A DNA stretch of 40,181 bases from Paenibacillus marchantiophytorum. Lineage in GTDB: Bacteria > Bacillota > Bacilli > Paenibacillales > NBRC-103111. The stretch lies in assembly GCF_014640555.1 (NCBI RefSeq), contig NZ_BMHE01000060.1:1-40181 (forward strand), given 5' to 3'. Below are positions 26,374 through 34,326 of this stretch, in pieces (within the stretch, counting starts at the first letter, position 1; each line of letters opens with the position of its first letter). The position numbers were made by a program, and so were the translations under genes. The notes beneath the pieces are model-generated. The model saw nothing but the letters and a program-made list of their open reading frames with translations. It made no database searches and was not told the DNA's origin.

Positions 26374-26817
26374 ATGGAAGTTAGATTTGATTATCACCAA
26401 GTAAGCCCGGAAGCGACGCAAATTATGTATAAGCTAGAAGGTTTTATTAAAACAAGCGGTTTGGACGCAAAGCTGTATGAGCTGATCAAAATAAGAGCAT
26501 CACAGTTGAACGGCTGTGCTTTTTGTATCGATATGCATACGCGAGATCTGCGTAAAATGGGAGAAACGGATCAACGCATTAACTTGATTACAGCTTGGCG
26601 TGAAGCGCCATTTTACTCTGACAAAGAAAGAGCTTTGCTAGAGCTGACTGAAGCCGTAACACGCATCTCGGAAAATGGCGTGCCGCAAGCACTCTATGAG
26701 AAAGTCCGGAAACACTTTGATGAGAAGGAATATGTCGTTCTTATTATGGCGATCAATACGATCAATGCCTGGAACCGCATTGCTATTTCGACGGGGATGT
26801 TCCCGGCTGAGGAGTAA
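26374..26817 (+). CDS. AhpD-like carboxymuconolactone decarboxylase-family protein
   Basis: This 147-residue all-helical protein has the alkylhydroperoxidase D core motif 'LNGCAFCIDMHTRDLRK', with Cys48, Cys51 and His55 as the CxxCxxxH redox site. Such proteins reduce peroxides or partner with thiol systems. The ribosome site ATCGGAGGAGATT is good. It is the conserved partner gene of ECF41 sigma factors and should be turned on by the sigma factor upstream, through the promoter at 26302-26328. Confidence 0.9.
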   Translation: MEVRFDYHQVSPEATQIMYKLEGFIKTSGLDAKLYELIKIRASQLNGCAFCIDMHTRDLRKMGETDQRINLITAWREAPFYSDKERALLELTEAVTRISENGVPQALYEKVRKHFDEKEYVVLIMAINTINAWNRIAISTGMFPAEE

Positions 26818-26959
26818 TCGCAGGGTTGTGGGCGGCCTTGGGTGGGAGTGCTCAATTGGCCATCAGCCGTGATGGAGCGGTTTGGTGCCCAATGAGCTAA
26901 GAATAGGGAAGCTGAAAGTGCTTATTTGTTCGAATTGTCTTACCCTATAATGATTACAG

Positions 26960-26983
26960 AACCTAGCCGCAGGCTAGGTTTTT
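26960..26983 (+). terminator. Terminator after the AhpD-like gene
   Basis: AACCTAGCC and GGCTAGGTT form a perfect 9-bp stem with a three-base loop and a short T run. A TATAAT at 26946-26951 lies just before it, without a clear -35. Confidence 0.8.
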
Positions 26984-26992
26984 CGTATTGGC

Positions 26993-27253
26993 GTCCACCG
27001 AAGACTTCTTTGATACGGCGGTTTTTGGTCTCATGGGTGGCACATCTAATGAACTGTATGATGCTTATATACCGGAAAATGGCTACTTTGGAGATTTAAT
27101 GAACTGGATTGGCGTTATCGTGCACTTTATTGGTGAAATGGTGATCATTTAGTTGAAATAGAGCATCTAGGGTTCATTAGATTTTCAGAATAGGCGATTT
27201 TGGCCGAATACAGGGTATTGAGTTCGTTAATGGGGGCTTGGGTTTGCCTCAAG
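26993..27253 (+). repeat. Dispersed repeat R2, copy 2
   Basis: It matches 8038-8296 along its full length, with TCTAATGAACTGTATGATGC near 27054 and GTTCATTAGATTTTCAGAAT near 27173. The ends TCTAATGAAC and GTTCATTAGA are perfectly inverted here. It sits directly left of R1 copy C. Confidence 0.8.
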
Positions 27254-27262
27254 GTGCTTATG

Positions 27263-27560
27263 TAGCAAAAAGTGTCATTATAGGGAAGTTGAGGGAACTG
27301 TGGTACGCTAATTTAGCAAAAAGTGTCCATATCGCGAGGTTGAGGGAACTACAGTGCGCTATTTTGCTGTTTCATGGGAAATTCAGCGTTTGTTGTGGAA
27401 ATAAAACCCTGTAGTTCCGCTATACCCCTCGCATCCCTGTTATTTGCCTAAATAACGTACTGGAGTTCCCTTAGCAGGTTTCACTTAATGGGATTTCATT
27501 AACAGGATTCCCTTAATGGGATTTGTTGAGCGGCTCATCACTCAGGACGGCGAAGCAGGT
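27263..27560 (+). repeat. Dispersed repeat R1, copy C
   Basis: It contains both forward cores (GAGGGAACTGTGGTACGCTA, GAGGGAACTACAGTGCGCTA) and both reverse cores (CCCTGTAGTTCCGC, AATAACGTACTGGAGTTCCCT). The usual left flank is missing and R2 lies there instead. TTAATGGGATTT is directly duplicated at 27485 and 27513 near the right end. Confidence 0.85.
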
Positions 27561-27598
27561 GTTCTTAGGGGAGCGAGGATTTCGAATAAAGCCCCTCC

Positions 27599-28228
27599 CT
27601 ACCATTTAATCCGCCGAATTAACTCAGTGATTGCTTGCTGTTCCTCCAAGCTGATCGGCCAAGTCCGAATGTCGACTATGACTCTTTCTAGATTAGTAAA
27701 GCCTTTGGCTAGTCCGTTTAAACGAGCTGCCAAGGTTGAGTTTAGCAACGATTCCTCAGTGGGGTAAAGGGTACTAGCCTTGCTGATCGCATCGGGAAAC
27801 CGTTTCAGATAATACTTCTGATGACGCTCCTCTGCCAAATCAAACGTGCGGAACGGATTGACTGCGGTTTCTGGTCTTCCCAGTCCTTGTTCTTCGCGTC
27901 TTTTCATTGCGTCAAGAATGATGTTCAGCTGGTTCTCGTCCCGAAACAACGCCAAAGAAAGGTATTGACGGCCCTTGTACTCGTTGATATTCAGGGGATT
28001 GTGATGCTGCCAAAATACATCTACAATCTCATCTAATTTGATTTTCTGTGGATCAAAATCGATTTCGACAGTCTCCGTGTGATCGCCAAGATTTCGATAA
28101 GTTGGACTCGCGGAAGTGCCCCCCGCATATCCGACGCGGGTTCGAAGAACACCGGGCAGCTGCCCAAATAAAGCATCTGGGCTCCAGAAACAGCCCATCC
28201 CAAGAGTGATGGTTTCAATGTTAGCCAT
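27599..28228 (-). CDS. msrA: Peptide methionine sulfoxide reductase MsrA
   Basis: This protein of about 209 residues reduces the S form of methionine sulfoxide in proteins, a cytoplasmic repair step. The catalytic Cys13 is in 'GMGCFW'. 'RVGYAGGTS', 'GDHTETVEIDFDP' and 'EERHQKYYLKRFP' are family motifs. The frame opens at 28237, but GAGGTG in the upstream strand fits the second ATG at 28228. The C-terminus is about 30-40 residues longer than common MsrA proteins. It is a single-gene minus-strand unit next to the oxidative-stress type ECF41/AhpD pair. Confidence 0.95.
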   Translation of the reverse strand: MANIETITLGMGCFWSPDALFGQLPGVLRTRVGYAGGTSASPTYRNLGDHTETVEIDFDPQKIKLDEIVDVFWQHHNPLNINEYKGRQYLSLALFRDENQLNIILDAMKRREEQGLGRPETAVNPFRTFDLAEERHQKYYLKRFPDAISKASTLYPTEESLLNSTLAARLNGLAKGFTNLERVIVDIRTWPISLEEQQAITELIRRIKW

Positions 28229-28350
28229 AGCATTCACCTCAATTCCATTTTATCATTTCAAGGAAGATTAACGAAATTGCAGGATGAAGTAGATGCCCAC
28301 AACCTTCTTGAAATGTTATAATATGGAGAACTAACTGAAGGAGGTTCACT

Positions 28351-28629
28351 ATGATAAAGCCTTCCTGCAATCCGTTTGACGATACATCCATTCACGCTAC
28401 AACCCAGCAGTCTCAAGATGATGCTCAGTCGCAAAGGGTTCCTTTCAATGATGTCATCCATCATAATGATGTGGTTCAAGGTATGCAAGCGCCCAAACGG
28501 GTAGAACAAATGCCAAAGTGGTATCAACAACATCGCAGGAATTCTGCTGCGCTATCGGTTCTTATTTTCGGAGGATTTCTGGTGTATAACGTCATACAGA
28601 TCATTCAAGACATAGTTTCCGGGAGGTGA
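28351..28629 (+). CDS. Small single-pass membrane protein, unknown
   Basis: This 92-residue protein has a hydrophilic, His/Gln-rich N-terminal two thirds and one predicted membrane helix near residues 66-86 ('ALSVLIFGGFLVYNVIQIIQ'). GAAGGAGGTT precedes the ATG, and TATAAT at 28317-28322 is a possible -10. It ends just before the Rieske gene, so both are co-translated or at least co-transcribed. A scaffold or accessory role for the Rieske protein is only inferred. Confidence 0.7.
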   Translation: MIKPSCNPFDDTSIHATTQQSQDDAQSQRVPFNDVIHHNDVVQGMQAPKRVEQMPKWYQQHRRNSAALSVLIFGGFLVYNVIQIIQDIVSGR

Positions 28630-28634
28630 GGAGT

Positions 28635-29186
28635 ATGACGGAGCGGCTGCCGCAAAAAATCTCAAGAAGATCGTTTCTTACCACTTCAGGCAAACTGACA
28701 GTAGGAGTCATTGGTGTTTTGGCTGGCAATACTGGATTATTTTATTATGGAGCTATGCATCAAAAAAAGCCGATCACAGAAGAGCGACCTGGCAATTGGG
28801 TGGAACTTGGCGAACTTGAGCAGCTGAGCAAGATGAAAGGGCTCGATAAGATCCCTTATGAGGCGATCATTCAAGCTGCATGGGTTAAGAAAGAAGTCAG
28901 TGGTTCAGTTTATGTTACACGGGACGAGAATGGAAACCTCCTGATCCTATCTCCGGAATGCACGCATTTAGGTTGTAGTATCGATCCCGTTATTAACCTG
29001 CAAGTTAATCAGACAAAAGAGGGCTATTATCGCTGTCCTTGTCATGGAGCGGAATTTGACGCTCATGGAAATTCAGTCGGCGGAGCTGTTCTGCAAGGGC
29101 TGGATACGTACAGGCCGATCATAGAAAATGGCAAAGTTTACATTGATATTTCTGCGCCAATGAAGGGGAAGATGCAGCGTGTATAA
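28635..29186 (+). CDS. Tat-exported Rieske [2Fe-2S] protein
   Basis: This protein of about 183 residues starts with a twin-arginine signal (SRRSFLTTSG, residues 10-19) that overlaps a membrane anchor. It then has a Rieske domain with both binding boxes: Cys109-THLG-Cys114 (ligands C109 and H111) and Cys134-P-Cys136-His137. The frame opens at GTG 28626, but GGAGG at 28622-28625 suits ATG 28635. Rieske proteins carry electrons, usually in cytochrome bc complexes; no cytochrome b or c gene is next to it, so this looks like a stand-alone or relocated QcrA-type protein. Confidence 0.88.
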   Translation: MTERLPQKISRRSFLTTSGKLTVGVIGVLAGNTGLFYYGAMHQKKPITEERPGNWVELGELEQLSKMKGLDKIPYEAIIQAAWVKKEVSGSVYVTRDENGNLLILSPECTHLGCSIDPVINLQVNQTKEGYYRCPCHGAEFDAHGNSVGGAVLQGLDTYRPIIENGKVYIDISAPMKGKMQRV

Positions 29187-29192
29187 TGATGA

Positions 29193-29439
29193 CTATCGCA
29201 AATCATCATAATTCCGCACTTTTGGAAAATGGATGGTTACGGTTGTACCGTGTCCTTCCTTCGAAGCTATCGTGAGATGATGAGCAAGTTTTAGCGCCAT
29301 TTGTCTGGAGATGAGGATTTTCCTTAATAAAATGGGAGAGCACCGCATCGAACTGCTCGATGATCATCATTTCGAATCCTCATCGGCTCAGTGCTTCCGC
29401 GACCATCTCCCGTATCGTCTTATCATCTTCAACGATTTT
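29193..29439 (-). pseudogene. Fused remnant of Bce-type response regulator and histidine kinase
   Basis: Reading the minus strand from 29439 gives 'KIVEDDKTIREMVAEALSR', then a stop codon, then 'GFEMMIIEQFDAVLSHFIKENPHL', the N-terminal receiver domain of a BceR-like regulator. At about 29300-29315 it switches frame into 'LISRQMALKLAHHL', 'TIASKEGHGTTVTIHFPK', a kinase ATPase-domain C-terminus that ends at the stop at 29193. A large internal deletion joined the two genes. The start codon of the regulator is also lost. No function is expected. Confidence 0.75.
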
Positions 29440-30290
29440 CGATTAGTTCAGTTGTTTCAAGCCGAGCAAGAAGGAGAACATGTACCAAAACCATCATCTA
29501 TAACAGCTGTCATAGCCATTATCTTACTTGTTTTTGGTTATTGGCTAGTGTTTCAACCTATGACCACAGGCGCCCAGATGGGAAGAAATTTATTGCTCAT
29601 TTTTGGCAGTATCCTTGTAGGGACATATCTGCTGTTCCGTTTTGGCAAATATGATCAGCATCTCCCAGTTGATTTTCCGGGTCCAAGGGGAAACCTTGGA
29701 TAATCAAGTGAAGGAGCTCTTAGCATCTGATCAAAATCACCCTGTGACTGCCCAATTAGATATTTCTACGCTTAAAATAAAGGCAGATTTGACGAAGTTC
29801 TACTATTATTCTTCCGGATTCACAGCGAATACGGTGCCTATCAAACTTCTTTCTATCTGCGCATATAATGAGATAGCGAAGACTTTGCATAGAGAAGAAC
29901 AGAATCCACTATCGGATCAAGAGACCCTGTTGATCAGGCCGATGTATGCTATTTTCTCGGGAAATGATATTTCCAATGATAGCATTTCCTTTATGTTGCA
30001 TCAGGTTCAGCTTGAACTCCCAATTAAGCAGATTGTGGAGGGAAGAGTAGTGCCTTTGGGGTTTCCTGATTTATGTTTTATTGTAAGCGACGGGAATGAA
30101 TTTTCATCGAGCTATTGCCAAACAAACACTTTTCGTGTTCTATTTACCTTTAATTTTGGGTGTCGTGCATAGTTTGATCAAATGATTAGCAGCTTTTTAA
30201 TAACTCCTATCTTGATATCCATTCTTGCCTATGTGTTCATTTACCTTGGTTATTATGTGGTTATGTGTCAATTCATTTAACAGGATTGTA
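29440..30290 (+). pseudogene. Remnant of a BceB/FtsX-type peptide-resistance ABC permease
   Basis: Pieces of one permease lie in changing frames. 'LVQLFQAEQEGE' and 'AVIAIILLVFGYWLV...ILVGTYLLFRFG' cover an early loop and helices. After a frame change, 'GETLDNQVKELLASDQ' onward gives the extracellular domain up to about 30110. Then 'LGVVHSLIK' and, after another shift, 'FLITPILISILAYVFIYLGYY' give the last helix pair, with an in-frame stop near 30280. Helices are missing between the pieces. It begins exactly where the regulator remnant ends, suggesting a rearrangement. Open frames of 130 and 176 codons here are fragments, not genes. Confidence 0.7.
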
Positions 30291-30305
30291 AATAAGTGAT
30301 ACAAT
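30277..30305 (+). promoter_or_regulatory. SigA-type promoter of the potassium transporter gene
   Basis: TTAACA (30277-30282) and TACAAT (30300-30305) are 17 bases apart. It lies in the tail of the permease remnant. Confidence 0.65.
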
Positions 30306-30338
30306 AGTCGCAAAACATATATGTACGGAGTTATTGAG

Positions 30339-31694
30339 ATGCCCACTTATACGAAGAAAAAATTTCGCCTGAGTCCGCCGCAAGTGTTGACACTCGGATT
30401 CTTATTTATGATTTTCGTTGGAGCTGAGCTGCTGTGGCTGCCAATTTCTTATGCCGGAGAAGGCAGACTCTCCTTCTTGGACGCTTTATTTATGGCTACA
30501 TCGGCTACCTGTGTGACAGGATTGTCGATGATAAACACAGGAGCTCATCTATCAACCTTTGGAGAAATCGTATTAATTCTGCTAGTCCAAATAGGTGGTC
30601 TGGGTTTTATGACCATGTCTACGCTTATCGCGCTCGTGCTGCGCCGGCGAATCTCCTTTCAGGAACGTTTGATTCTGCAAGAGGCAATGAATCATGATTC
30701 CACGGAAGGCGTCGTTCGGCTTGTCCGTAAGGTGTTGGTTTATGCGCTCTATATCGAGCTTGCTGGAGCATTACTGCTTGCCTTGCGATGGTCATTTGAA
30801 ATGCCGATTGGCCAGGCGCTTTACTTCGGTGTGTTTCACAGCATCTCTATCTTTAATAATGCTGGCTTTGATTTATTCGGGGCATTGCCACAAAGACCGG
30901 GCAGCCTCATGCACTATGTCGAGGACCCTTTTGTTAATATTGTCTCGATGCTGCTGATCATTCTTGGTGGCATTGGCTTTATCGTCATATCGGATTTGTT
31001 AACATATCCCAAGAATAAAAAGCTGACGCTGCACAGTAAAGTTGTTCTCACTGCGTCAGCAGCTTTGATTCTGATAGGCACCGTGGTCATTCTGGTATTC
31101 GAGTATACGAATGTGAATACTTTACAGCCTTTATCGCCGATGGGGAAAGTGCTGAGCGCGATGCTTCAATCAGTATCCTCACGGTCAGCAGGCGTGAACA
31201 CGGTGGACATCGCTTCAATGCGTCAGGCAACCCAATTTTTCATTGTGATAATGATGTTCATCGGGGCAGCGCCAGGCTCATCCGGCGGAGGGATCAAAGT
31301 GACGACTTTCGTCATTCTCTTAGGAGCTTTGCTTGCGATGGTACGCGGCAAAGAGGAAATCGTATTCTTCCGACGCCGCATATCGAAGGATCGGATTTAC
31401 AAAGCGATAACGTTCGCGCTGCTTTCCTTTATCCTAATTGTCCTTTCGACTATGATTCTATCAACCACAGAAGAGTTTTCCTTCTTGGGGATCTTATTTG
31501 AAGTGACCTCCGCATATGCAACAGCGGGCATGTCACTGGGTCTGACATCACAGTTAACGGGATTCGGGAAAGTTTTCCTTATTATTCTGATGTTTGTTGG
31601 ACGTCTGGGACCCGTCTCATTGGCATATACCTTAACGCCTGTGCCTGAAAAAGAGCATTTCCGTTATCCCGAGGGGAAAATTACAATCGGATAA
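30339..31694 (+). CDS. ktrB: Potassium uptake protein, KtrB/TrkH family
   Basis: This 451-residue integral membrane protein has the four-fold M1-P-M2 layout of KtrB, each pore loop contributing one filter glycine ('TSATCVTGLS', 'FNNAGFDLFG', 'SSRSAGVNTVD', 'TSAYATAGMSLG'). It takes up K+ with Na+ and usually binds a KtrA/KtrC RCK ring in the cytoplasm; no such gene is nearby. The frame opens at ATG 30321, but GGAG at 30326-30329 fits ATG 30339. It has its own promoter and no visible c-di-AMP riboswitch. Its length matches KtrB. Confidence 0.9.
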   Translation: MPTYTKKKFRLSPPQVLTLGFLFMIFVGAELLWLPISYAGEGRLSFLDALFMATSATCVTGLSMINTGAHLSTFGEIVLILLVQIGGLGFMTMSTLIALVLRRRISFQERLILQEAMNHDSTEGVVRLVRKVLVYALYIELAGALLLALRWSFEMPIGQALYFGVFHSISIFNNAGFDLFGALPQRPGSLMHYVEDPFVNIVSMLLIILGGIGFIVISDLLTYPKNKKLTLHSKVVLTASAALILIGTVVILVFEYTNVNTLQPLSPMGKVLSAMLQSVSSRSAGVNTVDIASMRQATQFFIVIMMFIGAAPGSSGGGIKVTTFVILLGALLAMVRGKEEIVFFRRRISKDRIYKAITFALLSFILIVLSTMILSTTEEFSFLGILFEVTSAYATAGMSLGLTSQLTGFGKVFLIILMFVGRLGPVSLAYTLTPVPEKEHFRYPEGKITIG

Positions 31695-31776
31695 CGGATG
31701 ACTCTGGGTGCGCGTCGTGTCGCTGTCGTATCGTGGGTGTCAAACCCCGGACTATCTAACCAATAAGGAGAGTATG

Positions 31777-32232
31777 ATGGAAATACGTCAATTGATGCAC
31801 GATGAATCACCTCCGATGGAACTGCTGCTATTAGCTGATCCATCGTTGCATATCGTCAAAGGTTATCTACAGCGTGGACAAATATTCGTTGCCGATATGG
31901 ACAGTATGGTGATAGCTGTTTATGTTATTTTACCTACGAGACCTGAGACCCTTGAATTGGTGAATATTGCTGTGGACGAGCGTCATCAAGGCAAGGGGAT
32001 CGGTAAGTGGATGGTTCTGCACGCATTGGAACAAGCCAAATTGCAAGGATATGCGACGGTAGAGGTTGGCACGGGCAATTCCGGCGTTGGGCAGCTAGCC
32101 TTGTATCAGAAATGCGGCTTCCGGATCGTGGGCGTGGATCGGGACTTCTTCGTCAGACATTACGCGGAGGACATCGTCGAGAATGGCATACCCTGCCGGG
32201 ATATGATCCGCTTATCGCAAGACATCAAGTAG
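31777..32232 (+). CDS. GNAT-family N-acetyltransferase
   Basis: This protein of about 151 residues has the acetyl-CoA pyrophosphate loop 'VDERHQGKGIGKWM' and the following helix, then 'VEVGTGNSGVGQLALYQKCGFRIVGVDRDFF', all typical of GNAT enzymes. Longer frames start at 31708, but AAGGAG at 31765-31770 fits ATG 31774 or, better, 31777. The acceptor substrate is unknown. It lies about 80 bases after the potassium transporter and could be read from the same transcript. Confidence 0.85.
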   Translation: MEIRQLMHDESPPMELLLLADPSLHIVKGYLQRGQIFVADMDSMVIAVYVILPTRPETLELVNIAVDERHQGKGIGKWMVLHALEQAKLQGYATVEVGTGNSGVGQLALYQKCGFRIVGVDRDFFVRHYAEDIVENGIPCRDMIRLSQDIK

Positions 32233-32288
32233 AAGTGGTGGCAATAAAACGATGGGAAAAGTCCGGTTTGCCCTTCTAGTTGAGGCCG

Positions 32289-32489
32289 ATGATGAAATTA
32301 TTTTTCACGCCTCCGACGAAAGGAGCCTCGCTGTTGGTTAATGGCGATTTTGGTAAAAATAAAGAAGTATCTGGCGAATTTTTTGTCAAAAATCAGGCTA
32401 TACCATTGAGGTTTTTGGATAAAGAGCAAAAAGTGTTGGAACTTGTCAACTCCATTTATGGAAGGGATTTTCCAAAAAACCTTGAATAG
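32289..32489 (+). CDS. Small hypothetical protein
   Basis: A 66-residue frame starts at ATG 32289 or 32292 (a TTG at 32280 is also possible) with a weak GAGG upstream. The product is mixed polar with no membrane helix or known motif. It is followed by a good terminator at 32517, which supports transcription through it. I do not recognise a family. Confidence 0.4.
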   Translation: MMKLFFTPPTKGASLLVNGDFGKNKEVSGEFFVKNQAIPLRFLDKEQKVLELVNSIYGRDFPKNLE

Positions 32490-32516
32490 ACAATAATTTT
32501 AAAAAATATGAAAATT

Positions 32517-32539
32517 GAAGCCCACGAGGCTTCTTTTTT
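32517..32539 (+). terminator. Terminator
   Basis: GAAGCC and GGCTTC form a stem with a five-base loop followed by six T. It closes the transcript containing the small frame and possibly the GNAT gene. Confidence 0.8.
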
Positions 32540-32683
32540 ATCGTATAATGGCTAAGGGAATATTACTTTGTCAGGAACAAACGAAATAGTTTGCTAATAT
32601 TTAATTAATAGTATTGGTTTAGAATAAGAGATATCAACCCATAGATTCACACAAATAAAGTTAACATATTGGAGGGATGTACA

Positions 32684-32836
32684 ATGGGTCAATTTATTGA
32701 ATTGGAGAAGAAGATCGAAGCTAAGCGGTTTGAGCTTAATCTTGCCAGTCATAGTCATGACCTGCTCTCCGAATATGTACTTAAACTTTCGATCGAATTA
32801 GATGAGCTATTAAACACTTATAATAAATCAGCGTAA
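32684..32836 (+). CDS. Spo0E-like sporulation phosphatase
   Basis: This 50-residue protein, with a strong GGAGGG site seven bases before the ATG, fits the Spo0E family of small helix-hairpin proteins ('IELEKKIEAKRFELN...LKLSIELDELLNTY'). The family signature SQELD appears as SIELD (Ser36-Asp40), with Gln changed to Ile. Spo0E proteins remove phosphate from Spo0A to hold back sporulation. The substitution might weaken activity. It is a single gene with its own terminator at 32855. Confidence 0.8.
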   Translation: MGQFIELEKKIEAKRFELNLASHSHDLLSEYVLKLSIELDELLNTYNKSA

Positions 32837-32854
32837 AAGGCTGCGCTAATTATG

Positions 32855-32889
32855 AATCTTCCCATCATATAGATGTGGAAGATTTTTTG
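32855..32889 (+). terminator. Terminator after the Spo0E-like gene
   Basis: AATCTTCC pairs with GGAAGATT within a larger stem (ATCA/TGTG region) and is followed by TTTTTT. Confidence 0.85.
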
Positions 32890-33005
32890 CGTTGACTGCT
32901 GAGTGAGAGCAGCTTTCTCATATTTAAAGAAGTACTTTGTCAAAATCAATCAACTCTAGCAATTTCTTGCTAGATTTAGAACCTAGTATCTTCCAAAAGT
33001 CCTAG

Positions 33006-33034
33006 TTGATAGACCCAACCAGCTATGCTATACT
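33006..33034 (+). promoter_or_regulatory. Strong SigA-type promoter with extended -10
   Basis: TTGATA (33006-33011) and TATACT (33029-33034) are 17 bases apart, with TGC just before the -10. The expected start is near 33041. The region up to the next clear gene at 33349 holds a poly-G run and short frames without known relatives. Confidence 0.65.
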
Positions 33035-33053
33035 CTAGGCAACTTATGGTAAA

Positions 33054-33063
33054 GGGGGGGGGG
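33054..33063. repeat. Ten-base G run
   Basis: Ten consecutive G lie about 13 bases after the predicted transcription start and ten bases before an ATG (33073) that opens a 24-codon frame. A different frame runs 33092-33289. Such runs change length by slippage, so the region may vary between cells, or it may be a decayed gene start. Confidence 0.9.
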
Positions 33064-33348
33064 TTGACTAGAATGCTTCCACCAACTGGTTTTGGCAAAA
33101 TTGTTCTTAACCAAGGATACCTTGATAGTTCAGCCGGCCAACCCTGAACTTACCAAATTGCTCGCCACGCTCGGTTCCAAGCCGCAGACAAGCAGTACAA
33201 TGCTAGGTCCGCTCGACTTTAATCGGATCGATTTCACGCAATGGCGTATGTTTTGCGATCGATTGACTTGGAACCAATCATCTGGCTGAGGCAGATGGTT
33301 GGTTTTATTTATAACCATTTTCAGAGAAATGAAGGAGGCAATTATCAG

Positions 33349-33981
33349 ATGTCATCATGGATTCAGCAAGGGGATGTCGTTCTTTTTCAAGGCGACAGTA
33401 TTACAGATGCAGGACGTGTTCGGGATAATGGTCAAGATTTAGGCAAAGGCTATGCGCTTATGGCGGCAGCTCAGTTCTCGGCGAAGTACCCGGAGAAACA
33501 AGTGCAGTTCCTGAACAGAGGAATCTCAGGCAATCGTGTGGTTGATTTGGAACAGCGCTGGAACGAGGATTGTTTGGCGTTGAAACCGAATGTGGTTTCT
33601 ATTTACATAGGGATTAATGATACTTGGAGAAGATACGATTGCAATGATCCTACTTCGACAGAAGCTTACGAGAAGGGCTACCGTAATCTACTAGAGCAAA
33701 CGGCGCAAACTGGCGCGAAACTCGTTCTGATTGAGCCGTTTGTTCTGCCAGTACCTGAAGATCGCAAATTATGGAGAGAAGATTTGGATCCCAAAATTAC
33801 CGTTGTTCGCGAGCTGGCAAGAGAGTTTGGAGCACGTCTGGTTTGTCTGGATGGACTATTCGCTCAGGCTTCCACTCGTGCACACAGCTCATTCTGGGCA
33901 CCTGATGGCGTACATCCATCACCGGCTGGTCATGCGCTTGTTGCGAAAGCGTGGCTGCAAACAGTCGGAGCAGAAGAGTAG
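33349..33981 (+). CDS. SGNH/GDSL-type esterase
   Basis: This 210-residue hydrolase has 'FQGDSITDAG' (catalytic Ser), 'NRGISGNRVVDL' with block II Gly, 'GINDTWRR' with block III Asn, and 'PDGVHPSPAGH' with the Asp/His pair. No signal peptide is seen. GAAGGAGG at 33331-33338 precedes the ATG. Close relatives are acyl or acetyl esterases for sugars or lipids; it is clearly different from the SGNH protein at 16566. It is transcribed from the promoter at 33006, unless the intervening frames are translated. Confidence 0.88.
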   Translation: MSSWIQQGDVVLFQGDSITDAGRVRDNGQDLGKGYALMAAAQFSAKYPEKQVQFLNRGISGNRVVDLEQRWNEDCLALKPNVVSIYIGINDTWRRYDCNDPTSTEAYEKGYRNLLEQTAQTGAKLVLIEPFVLPVPEDRKLWREDLDPKITVVRELAREFGARLVCLDGLFAQASTRAHSSFWAPDGVHPSPAGHALVAKAWLQTVGAEE

Positions 33982-33993
33982 TTGATCGTAAAG

Positions 33994-34033
33994 CGTCCCC
34001 TGCATTTTTTACTTGCAGAGGGACGTTTTTTTT
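33994..34033 (+). terminator. Terminator after second SGNH gene
   Basis: CGTCCCCTGCA pairs with TGCAGAGGGACG (one bulged base) and is followed by eight T. Confidence 0.92.
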
Positions 34034-34035
34034 GT

Positions 34036-34256
34036 CGGTGTTACCCCAGCTGCCCGCGGAGGGAACTACAGTACGCTATTTTAGCTAAAAGTGTCGTTAA
34101 GGTGAGGTTGAGGGAACTCCAGTCCGCTATTTTGGCATTTGATGCGAAATTTGAAGTTAAATTCAGCGCTTTTCGTGGAAATAAGACCCTGTAGTTCCGC
34201 TACTGACCTCGCATCCAGGCAAATTGCCAAAATAGAGTACTAGAGTTCCCTCGGAC
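34036..34256 (+). repeat. Dispersed repeat R1, copy D
   Basis: It shows GAGGGAACTACAGTACGCTA, a second core GAGGGAACTCCAGTCCGCTA, the inner reverse core CCCTGTAGTTCCGC and an outer reverse core ending in TAGAGTTCCCT. It starts immediately after the terminator of the SGNH gene. A block near 34140-34160 (GATGCGAAATTTGAAGTTAA) is longer than in other copies. Confidence 0.85.
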
Positions 34257-34326
34257 TAGGCTAATTATTAATTGGCAAGAGGGGTATGGTACAATCGCAG
34301 CAAGATTAGTTAGTGGAGGTAGCTAT

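Noticed and set aside
29311..30172. Open frames of 130 and 176 codons read as two hypothetical genes
   Set aside because: Their sequence matches pieces of one BceB-like permease in changing frames, and the first begins inside a minus-strand regulator remnant.
33092..33289. 65-codon frame before the second SGNH gene as a real gene
   Set aside because: It starts at TTG without a good ribosome site and has no recognised motif; it is kept only as a possible fragment.
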